From DATKEK01 sp035512195 (GTDB lineage Bacteria > Pseudomonadota > Gammaproteobacteria > Burkholderiales > Eutrophovitaceae): DNA of 9,430 nucleotides. Below, piece by piece: positions 1 through 6,283 of this stretch (position 1 is its first letter; each line of letters opens with the position of its first letter). Location of the stretch: contig DATKEK010000056.1 of NCBI GenBank assembly GCA_035512195.1, positions 1 through 9,430 on the forward strand, in the 5' to 3' direction. The position numbers and the translations under genes were made by a program. Below the pieces are notes generated by a model. The model did no database searches. It was not told the DNA's origin and saw nothing but the letters and a program-made list of their open reading frames with translations.

Positions 1-759
1 CATGGTCAGCCCGACTTGTTCCGCTATCTCGTGGCCCATCTGCGTCAGACCGGAACGCGATACCAGAAACGGTACGCCCATCTGCGCGCACTTGATGACC
101 ATCTCCGACGTCAGGCGGCCGGTGGTGTAGAACACCTTGTCGCCGCCTTCGACCCCGTCCAGCCACATCATGCCGGCGATCGCATCGACTGCGTTATGAC
201 GGCCGACATCTTCCATGAAGTACAGAATCTCGGTGCCGCGGATCAGCGCGCAACCATGCACCGCTCCGGCCTGCTTGTACACCGTTTCGCGCTTGCGCAC
301 CGACTCGAGCAGGCCGTACAGCGCCGGTTCGCTCAGACGGACATCTGCGGGCAGGCGGACGCGGTCGATCTCCGCCATCAGGCCGCCGAATACCGTGCCC
401 TGGCCGCAGCCGGTGGTGACGGTGCGCCGGTTGAGTTTCGCATCTAGGTCGGTCACCCCGCTACGGGTGGTGATCGCGCAGGCCGCCGTCTCCCAGTCGA
501 CCTGCACCGCCGCGATCTCCTCGAGCGAGCGAACCAGCCGCTGGTTGCGCAGGTACCCGATCGCGAGCGCTTCCGGCGCCTGTCCGAGCGTCATCAGCGT
601 CACCACTTCGCGCTTGTCGATATACAAAGTCAGCGGGTGTTCGGTAGCGATGTCGGTCATCAGCGTCTCGCCGCGCTCGTTGACGGCCTCCACGCCGACG
701 GTCAGCGCCCGGCTGGCGCGGGTCAGGCGGAGAGCGTGGCGGATAGCGGGAGCATTCAT
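1..759 (-). CDS. fdhD: FdhD, formate dehydrogenase accessory sulfurtransferase (3' end cut by window edge)
   Basis: FdhD passes sulfur from the cysteine desulfurase IscS to the bis-MGD molybdenum/tungsten cofactor before it enters formate dehydrogenase; without it the enzyme is inactive. The 253 residues visible read without interruption to the window edge, and family members are usually about 260-280 residues, so perhaps 10-30 C-terminal residues are missing. Recognisable FdhD blocks are the early TEHPLTLYID-type strand, TTGCGQGT at residues 115-122, the GAVHGCAL and EDVGRHNAVD motifs, and the C-terminal GRLTSEMVIK / VSRSGLT block. E. coli FdhD carries a functional Cys-x2-Cys in its flexible loop; here only the first Cys remains (C118-G-Q-G). 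The start at 759 is my choice. An in-frame ATG at 786 adds nine residues, and neither has a clear Shine-Dalgarno sequence. The gene is divergent from the formate dehydrogenase genes it serves. Family assignment is very secure; the start is not. Confidence 0.94.
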   Translation of the reverse strand, partial: MNAPAIRHALRLTRASRALTVGVEAVNERGETLMTDIATEHPLTLYIDKREVVTLMTLGQAPEALAIGYLRNQRLVRSLEEIAAVQVDWETAACAITTRSGVTDLDAKLNRRTVTTGCGQGTVFGGLMAEIDRVRLPADVRLSEPALYGLLESVRKRETVYKQAGAVHGCALIRGTEILYFMEDVGRHNAVDAIAGMMWLDGVEGGDKVFYTTGRLTSEMVIKCAQMGVPFLVSRSGLTQMGHEIAEQVGLTM

Positions 760-906
760 CGGAATCTGCGCTGTGGGACGAGGCATGGCTCGGGAATTAT
801 TGCAGAAGTCAGTCCCGCCCACGTTCGCGGACGAGCGGAGCGTCGGTTATGATCCTTCAGGACATCATGCGGTAACGACCGCGGCGAATGCGACTGCCGC
901 CGCGAC
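760..906. promoter_or_regulatory. Divergent fdhD / fdhBA intergenic region with candidate promoters both ways
   Basis: About 150 bases separate the two divergent coding regions, so this must hold the promoters for both. On the minus strand, TGCAATAAT (positions 804-796) is close to an extended -10 element and would start transcription about 30 bases before the fdhD ATG at 759. On the plus strand, TATGAT (848-853) matches five of six bases of a sigma-70 -10 box. A good -35 is not visible for either. A small inverted repeat, GCGGT-AACG-ACCGC (869-882), lies between the plus-strand -10 and the fdhB start and could be an operator or a weak hairpin. Short matches like these arise by chance, so only the location is well supported. 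Confidence 0.35.
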
Positions 907-2631
907 ATGCCTGTAATTGTACGAGCGGACGAGGCAGAAGGCTTGAATTCACGACAGGATGCTGAAACGCGGCCGGCGCGCCGGAAGCGGGGACAGACCA
1001 AGGGCCGGCAAGTGGATGCCGCCGCGCTTGCCGAGGTACGCACGCTGCTGGGTGCTGCGCCGCACCGCCGCGATCTGCTGCTCGAATTTCTGCACGCAAT
1101 CCAGGACCGCTACGGACATCTGGCTGCGCGCCATCTGGTCGCGCTGGCACATGAAATGAAACTCGCGCCGGTCGAGGTATTCGAAGTGGCGAGTTTCTAT
1201 CATCATCTGGATATCGTCGAGGACGGTGGCACGCCGCCGCCGTCGATCACCGTGCGCGTTTGCGATTCGCTCACCTGCGAGCTGTTCGGTGCGCACGCTC
1301 TGGCCGACCAACTTTCCGCCAGCCTCGCGCCCGCCGTGCGCGTGCAGAAAGTGGCCTGTGTCGGGCGCTGCGATACGGCGCCGGTGGCGATCGTCGGCGA
1401 TCGCCCGGTGCCCCAGGCAAGCACCGAGAAAGTCGTGGCGCTGGTACAGGAGGGCGGAACGCGGGCGATCATGCCGCAGGGCTGTGTCGGCTATGCAGCC
1501 TACCGCGGCAACGGAGGATACCGGCTGCTGCAGGACTGCGTCGAGGGGCGCCGCAGCGTGGACCAGGTCATTTCCGCGCTCGACGAGGCGGGGCTGCGCG
1601 GGCTCGGTGGCGCCGGTTTCCCGGCGGCGCGCAAATGGCGTACCGTCAGGGGCTTCGCCGGCCCGCGGCTGGTGGCGGTGAACGTGGACGAAGGCGAACC
1701 CGGCACCTTCAAGGACCGGTTCTATCTTGAGCGCGATCCGCACCGGATGATCGAAGGCATGCTGCTCGCCGCCTGGGCGGTCGAAGCCAGGGCGGTCTAC
1801 GTCTATACACGCGACGAGTATCCGGAGTGCCGCGAGATCCTGCGGCAGGAGATCGCGGCGCTGCGTTCCCAACCGCCCTGTGCGCTGCCGGAGATGCATC
1901 TGCGGCGCGGCGCCGGCGCCTACATCTGCGGCGAGGAATCCGCGATGATCGAGTCGATCGAAGGCAAACGCGGCATGCCGAGGCTGCGGCCACCATATGT
2001 CGCGGAGGCCGGGCTGTTCGGGCGTCCGACGCTGGAACACAACTGCGAGACGCTGCACTGGCTGCGCGACATTCTCGAGCGCGGGCCCGAGTGGTATGCA
2101 GGCCACGGCCGCCGCGGGCGCAACGGGCTGCGATCTTACTCGGTCAGCGGACGCGTGGCGAAACCCGGGGTGGTGCTGGCGCCGGCAGGCGTTTCGGCGC
2201 GCGAACTGATCGACGAATTCTGCGGCGGCATGCTCGCCGGACATGCGTTCTATGCCTACCTGCCAGGCGGCGCATCCGGCGGAATCCTGCCGGCTTCACT
2301 TGGCGATCTGCCGCTGGATTTCGACGTCCTGTCCGAGTACGGCTGTTTTCTTGGTTCGGCTGCGATTATCGTGCTGTCGGAGCAGGACCGCGCGCGCGCG
2401 GCGGCAGGCAACATCATGGATTTCTTCGCGGCGGAGTCGTGCGGAAAGTGCACGCCCTGCCGGGTCGGCACCGCCAAGGCGGCGCAACTGATGCGCGAGC
2501 CGCGTTGGAACCGGGCGCTGCTTGACGAACTCTCCCAGACGATGGCCGATGCCTCGATCTGCGGGCTCGGGCAGGCGGCGCCCAATCCGATTCGCAGCGT
2601 GATCAGGTTCTTTCCGCACGAGATCGAATAG
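907..2631 (+). CDS. fdhB: NAD-dependent formate dehydrogenase flavoprotein (beta) subunit, NuoE-NuoF fusion
   Basis: This is the diaphorase half of a soluble formate dehydrogenase: it takes electrons from FdhA and reduces NAD+ at FMN. Residues about 38-190 form a NuoE/FdsG-like thioredoxin-fold domain with a [2Fe-2S] site (C119-x4-C124 and C151-x3-C155). From about residue 225 a NuoF/FdsB-like domain follows: glycine-rich GLGGAGFP (232-239) and NVDEGEPGTFKD (259-270) for FMN/NADH binding, GAGAYICGEE, then a [4Fe-4S] site of C512-x2-C515-x2-C518 plus C552. The fused layout and 574-residue length fit FDH1 beta (fdh1B) of Methylobacterium extorquens, recalled at about 570 residues, and also resemble HoxF; the formate dehydrogenase catalytic gene 17 bases downstream decides between them. 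The ATG at 907 has no Shine-Dalgarno sequence. An in-frame TTG at 943, with GAGG eight bases upstream, is a plausible alternative start. No frameshift or missing cofactor ligand was seen. Confidence 0.95.
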   Translation: MPVIVRADEAEGLNSRQDAETRPARRKRGQTKGRQVDAAALAEVRTLLGAAPHRRDLLLEFLHAIQDRYGHLAARHLVALAHEMKLAPVEVFEVASFYHHLDIVEDGGTPPPSITVRVCDSLTCELFGAHALADQLSASLAPAVRVQKVACVGRCDTAPVAIVGDRPVPQASTEKVVALVQEGGTRAIMPQGCVGYAAYRGNGGYRLLQDCVEGRRSVDQVISALDEAGLRGLGGAGFPAARKWRTVRGFAGPRLVAVNVDEGEPGTFKDRFYLERDPHRMIEGMLLAAWAVEARAVYVYTRDEYPECREILRQEIAALRSQPPCALPEMHLRRGAGAYICGEESAMIESIEGKRGMPRLRPPYVAEAGLFGRPTLEHNCETLHWLRDILERGPEWYAGHGRRGRNGLRSYSVSGRVAKPGVVLAPAGVSARELIDEFCGGMLAGHAFYAYLPGGASGGILPASLGDLPLDFDVLSEYGCFLGSAAIIVLSEQDRARAAAGNIMDFFAAESCGKCTPCRVGTAKAAQLMREPRWNRALLDELSQTMADASICGLGQAAPNPIRSVIRFFPHEIE

Positions 2632-2644
2632 AGGAGGCAGAGGA
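2632..2644 (+). promoter_or_regulatory. Ribosome binding site for fdhA (GTG start)
   Basis: The gap between fdhB and fdhA holds a perfect AGGAGG (2632-2637), starting one base after the fdhB stop, and a second purine run AGAGGA (2639-2644) four bases before the GTG at 2649. This supports GTG as the real start of fdhA and suggests translation coupled to fdhB. Confidence 0.7.
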
Positions 2645-2648
2645 CCCG

Positions 2649-5453
2649 GTGTACTGGCTCGCGGAAAAAATTCCTTTCGAACTGGACGGCAAGCCGGTCA
2701 GCGCGAAAACCGGCGAGACCATCCTGCAGGTGGCGCGCCGCCACGGCATCGAGATTCCGCATCTCTGTTACCAGGACGGCCTGCGCCCGGACGGCAACTG
2801 CCGCGCCTGCATGGTCGAGATCGAGGGCGAGCGGGTGCTGGCACCGTCCTGCTGCAGGCAACCGAAACCGGCCATGAAGATCAGCACCGCGAGCGCACGC
2901 GCGGTGGCGGCGCAAAAGATGGTGCTCGAGTTGCTGCTCGCCGACATGCCCGGGCAGGCATACACGCGCGAATCCGAACTCGACGCCTGGGCCCGCCGCC
3001 TGAACGTCGGCAAGCCGCGTTTCGCGCCGCGCACGCAGCCGGCGGCGGATGCCACGCACCCGGCGATCGCGGTCAATCTGGACGCATGCATCCAGTGCAC
3101 GCGCTGCCTGCGGGCGTGCCGCGAGGAACAGGTGAACGACGTCATCGGCTACGCGTTCCGCGGCGGCCGGTCGAAGATCGTATTCGACCTGGACGATGCG
3201 CTCGGCACCTCCAGCTGTGTGGCCTGCGGCGAATGCGTGCAGGCCTGTCCGACCGGCGCGCTGATGCCAGCGCGCGGTGCCGGAATGGAGGAGGCTGATT
3301 CGAAAGTGGACTCGGTCTGCCCTTACTGCGGCGTCGGCTGCCAGCTGACTTATCACATCAAGCAGGACCGCATTCTGCATGTCGAGGGCCGTGATGGTCC
3401 CGCGAACCACGGCAGGCTGTGCGTGAAAGGGCGTTACGGCTTCGATTACGTGCACAGCCCGCAACGCCTGACGTGGCCGCTGATCCGGCTGCCCGGGGCG
3501 CCAAAGGGCAAGGACTTCACCGTCGACCCGGACAACTGGCGCGAGGTGTTTCGCGAGGCGACCTGGGACGAGGCGCTCGATCTGGCGGCCTCGCGGCTGC
3601 GCGATCTGCGCGACACCGTCGGGCCGCATGCGCTGGCCGCTTTCGGTTCCGCCAAGTGCAGCAACGAGGAGGCCTACCTGTTCCAGAAGCTGGTGCGCAC
3701 CGGCTTCGGCACGAACAACGTCGATCACTGCACGCGTCTCTGCCATGCATCGTCGGTGGCTGCGCTGCTGGAAGGCGTCGGCTCCGCCGCAGTGTCGAAC
3801 CAGGTGAACGATGTGCTAAACGCCGAAGTGATTTTCCTGATCGGCGCCAATCCCACGGTCAATCACCCGGTCGCCGCCACCTGGTTCAAGAATGCCGCGC
3901 GTCGCGGCACCAGGCTGATCGTCGCCGATCCGCGCCGCACCGAGCTGGCGCGACATGCCACGCATTTCCTGCAGTTCCGCGCGGACACCGACGTCGCACT
4001 GCTGAACGCGATGATGCACGCCATCGTGGAAGAAGGGCTGGTGGACCAAAATTTCATCGCGCGCCGCACGATCGGATTCGACGACTTGCGACGCAGTATC
4101 CAGGGCTACAGCCCGGAGGCGATGGCGCCGATCTGCGGCATCGATGCGCAGACCATTCGCGCGGTGGCACGGCTGTATGCCGACTCGCGCGCCTCGATGA
4201 TCTTCTGGGGCATGGGCATCTCGCAGCATACGCATGGCACCGACAACGCGCGCTGCCTGATCTCGCTGGCAATGATGACCGGCCAGATCGGCCGGCCCGG
4301 AACCGGCCTGCATCCGCTGCGCGGGCAGAACAACGTGCAGGGCGCATCGGATGCGGGGCTGATCCCGATGGTGTTTCCCGACTATCAGCGGGTGGACGAC
4401 GACGCGATCCGCGCACGCTTCGAACGGCTGTGGGGCCGCACGCTCGATCCGCGGCCCGGGCTGACCGTGGTGGAGATCATGCACGCCGCGCGCAGGCGGG
4501 AGATCCGCGGCATGCTCATCATGGGCGAGAACCCGGCGATGTCGGATCCGGACCTGGAGCACGCGCGCGAGGCGCTTGCCAGACTCGAGTGGCTGGTGGT
4601 GCAGGACATCTTCCTCACCGAGACCGCGTATCTCGCCGATGTGGTTCTGCCGGCCTCGGCCTGGCCGGAAAAAACCGGTACCGTTACCAATACCGATCGC
4701 ATGGTGCAGCTCGGACGCCGCGCCCTGCCGCTGCCCGGCGAGGCGCGCCAGGACCTGTGGATCATCCAGCAATTGGCGCGGCGTCTCGGACTGGACTGGA
4801 ATTACCGCGGTCCGGACAGCGGCGTGCGCGAGGTATTCGACGAGATGCGCGGGACCATGCCGTCGATCGCCGGCATCGGCTGGGAGCGTCTCGAGCGCGA
4901 AGGGGCGGTGACCTACCCCTGCCTGCACGAAGGCGACCCGGGGCAGGCGGTGGTGTTCGGCGAGAGTTTTCCCACGCCGAGCGGAAAGGGGCGATTCATG
5001 CCGGTGGACATCATTCCGGCGGCGGAGCGGCCGAACGATTTCTATCCGATGGTGCTGATCACCGGGCGTGAGCTGGAACATTGGCACACCGGGGCGATGA
5101 CGCGTCGCGCGCCGATGCTGGATGCGATCGAACCGGAGCCCACCGCGTCCCTGCATCCGCTGGATCTTGCCAGGCTCAGAATCAACCCCGGCGATCCGAT
5201 GACGGTCGAATCCCGTCGCGGCAGCATCACGCTCTACGCGCGCGCAGACGAAGCCATGCCGCGCAGTGCGGTGTTCGTGCCGTTCTGTTTCTATGAGGCG
5301 GCGGCCAACCTGCTGACCAGTCCGGCGCTGGATCCCTTCGCGAAGATTCCGGAGTTCAAGTATTGCGCGGTGCGCGTGTTCCGCGGCGGAGAAGTGAAGC
5401 CGGCGGAATTCTACGGTGGCGGCCGGGCGCTGCAGGCGAACGATGCACACTGA
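2649..5453 (+). CDS. fdhA: NAD-dependent formate dehydrogenase catalytic (alpha) subunit, Mo/W-bisMGD
   Basis: FdhA oxidises formate to CO2 at a molybdenum or tungsten bis-MGD centre and passes electrons to FdhB. The order of parts in its 934 residues is as follows. An N-terminal ferredoxin-like [2Fe-2S] domain has C40, C51, C54 and C68. Two ferredoxin-type [4Fe-4S] sites follow: C147-x2-C150-x2-C153-x3-C157 and C190-x2-C193-x2-C196-x3-C200. The molybdopterin oxidoreductase core comes next, with its own cluster at C224, C227, C231 and C258 and a nearby K260. The metal ligand is C365 with H366 beside it, in RLCHASSV, matching the Sec/Cys-His pair of formate dehydrogenases; R558 in LRGQNNVQG matches their active-site Arg. 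A C-terminal MopB dinucleotide-binding domain (EHWHTGAMTRR) ends it. No Cys lies between 69 and 147, so a NuoG-type His-Cys cluster is absent. The active site uses Cys, not selenocysteine. It resembles FDH1 alpha (fdh1A) and FdsA; whether the metal is Mo or W cannot be read from sequence. Confidence 0.96.
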   Translation: MYWLAEKIPFELDGKPVSAKTGETILQVARRHGIEIPHLCYQDGLRPDGNCRACMVEIEGERVLAPSCCRQPKPAMKISTASARAVAAQKMVLELLLADMPGQAYTRESELDAWARRLNVGKPRFAPRTQPAADATHPAIAVNLDACIQCTRCLRACREEQVNDVIGYAFRGGRSKIVFDLDDALGTSSCVACGECVQACPTGALMPARGAGMEEADSKVDSVCPYCGVGCQLTYHIKQDRILHVEGRDGPANHGRLCVKGRYGFDYVHSPQRLTWPLIRLPGAPKGKDFTVDPDNWREVFREATWDEALDLAASRLRDLRDTVGPHALAAFGSAKCSNEEAYLFQKLVRTGFGTNNVDHCTRLCHASSVAALLEGVGSAAVSNQVNDVLNAEVIFLIGANPTVNHPVAATWFKNAARRGTRLIVADPRRTELARHATHFLQFRADTDVALLNAMMHAIVEEGLVDQNFIARRTIGFDDLRRSIQGYSPEAMAPICGIDAQTIRAVARLYADSRASMIFWGMGISQHTHGTDNARCLISLAMMTGQIGRPGTGLHPLRGQNNVQGASDAGLIPMVFPDYQRVDDDAIRARFERLWGRTLDPRPGLTVVEIMHAARRREIRGMLIMGENPAMSDPDLEHAREALARLEWLVVQDIFLTETAYLADVVLPASAWPEKTGTVTNTDRMVQLGRRALPLPGEARQDLWIIQQLARRLGLDWNYRGPDSGVREVFDEMRGTMPSIAGIGWERLEREGAVTYPCLHEGDPGQAVVFGESFPTPSGKGRFMPVDIIPAAERPNDFYPMVLITGRELEHWHTGAMTRRAPMLDAIEPEPTASLHPLDLARLRINPGDPMTVESRRGSITLYARADEAMPRSAVFVPFCFYEAAANLLTSPALDPFAKIPEFKYCAVRVFRGGEVKPAEFYGGGRALQANDAH

Positions 5454-6204
5454 ATCGCTGCTGCACGGCGGCGCCTCGGCCGGGCGTCTGTCGTCGTGCG
5501 CTCTTGCGGCGCTGCTCCTGTACGGCTTGGTTCTGGCAGGCGATGCATATCAGGGCGCACGCAAACGCATGGTGCAGGAGATCGAGCACACCGCAACGCG
5601 CACGGCGGCAGAGACCGGCAGGCGGGCGCTCGATCGCCAGGTGCTGGTGGCGATGGAAAAAGTCGAACGGCATCGCTTCGTGCCGCAGTCGCAGCGACGC
5701 TTTGCGTACCAGAACCGCCCGCTGCCGATCGGCTACGGGCAGACCATTTCGCAGCCTTACATCGTCGCGCTCATGACCGACCTGCTGCAACTGCAGGCGG
5801 GCCAGCGCATTTTAGAGATCGGCACTGGCTCGGCCTACCAGGCGGCGGTGCTGGCGGAACTGGCGACAGAGGTTTACAGCATAGAGATCGTCGAGCCTTT
5901 GGGGCGACAGGCGGAAGCGCTGCTGCGGCAGCTCGGCTATCGCAACGTCGAGGTGAAAGTGGCGGACGGATATTACGGATGGCCGGAGCACGCACCGTTC
6001 GACAGCATCATGGTGACTGCCGCCGCAAGCCATGTGCCGCCGCCGCTGGTCAAGCAACTCAAGCCCGGCGGCAGGATGGTGATCCCGGTAGGGCCGAGTT
6101 TTCTCACCCAGTATCTGATGCTGATCGAGAAGCAATCGGATGGCACGATCACCAGCCGTCAGATACTGCCGGTGCGGTTCGTGCCCCTGACCGGAGGTCA
6201 CTGA
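5443..6204 (+). CDS. pcm: Protein-L-isoaspartate O-methyltransferase with hydrophobic N-terminal extension
   Basis: The family methylates isoaspartyl residues in aged proteins using S-adenosylmethionine, starting their repair. The catalytic part (about residues 60-253) has the typical GQTISQPYIVALM block, SAM motif I LEIGTGSAYQ (124-133; the usual Gly before Tyr is Ala here), and a late PPPLVKQLKPGG / VIPVG segment. E. coli Pcm is 208 residues; this one is 253. The extra length is N-terminal and includes a hydrophobic run at about residues 19-32 (after R15), followed by VLAGDA, which looks like a signal peptide or membrane anchor. The ATG at 5443 overlaps the last 11 bases of fdhA in another frame, so the two are probably co-translated. 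An in-frame ATG at 5416 lies deeper inside fdhA and is less likely. The family call is firm; its location in the cell is inferred from the hydrophobic run only. Confidence 0.9.
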   Translation: MHTESLLHGGASAGRLSSCALAALLLYGLVLAGDAYQGARKRMVQEIEHTATRTAAETGRRALDRQVLVAMEKVERHRFVPQSQRRFAYQNRPLPIGYGQTISQPYIVALMTDLLQLQAGQRILEIGTGSAYQAAVLAELATEVYSIEIVEPLGRQAEALLRQLGYRNVEVKVADGYYGWPEHAPFDSIMVTAAASHVPPPLVKQLKPGGRMVIPVGPSFLTQYLMLIEKQSDGTITSRQILPVRFVPLTGGH

Positions 6205-6283
6205 TTCAGACCGTTCGGCGCACATTGCTTTCCCGGACACCGTGCCGCGCGGCTTGCCCTGCAATGCCTACGTCAGCGGCCTG

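Noticed and set aside
949..2244. Long open frame on the minus strand (431 codons)
   Set aside because: It is antisense to fdhB, whose Fe-S, FMN and NADH motifs are intact; it has no domain signature of its own.
907..2631. HoxF, the diaphorase subunit of NAD-reducing hydrogenase
   Set aside because: The fused NuoE-NuoF layout fits HoxF, but no hydrogenase genes are present. The next gene is a formate dehydrogenase catalytic subunit, and fdhD is adjacent.
2256..3746. Long open frame on the minus strand (496 codons)
   Set aside because: It runs antisense across the end of fdhB and the start of fdhA, which have complete motif sets. Its composition is rich in Arg, Ala and His with no recognisable domain, as expected of shadow frames in GC-rich DNA.
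5416..5442. Upstream ATG as the start of pcm
   Set aside because: It would lengthen the overlap with fdhA and add Arg-rich residues that are the shifted reading of the fdhA end. The ATG at 5443 gives the usual short overlap.
3816..5450. Long open frame on the minus strand (544 codons)
   Set aside because: It is antisense to the catalytic core of fdhA, has the same Arg/His-rich shadow composition, and shows no motif.
2649..5453. NuoG subunit of respiratory complex I
   Set aside because: It has the full formate dehydrogenase active site (C365-H366 and R558) and lacks the His-Cys cluster region; no other nuo genes are nearby.
2649..5453. Selenocysteine formate dehydrogenase
   Set aside because: The metal-ligand position is an ordinary TGC Cys codon and there is no in-frame TGA.
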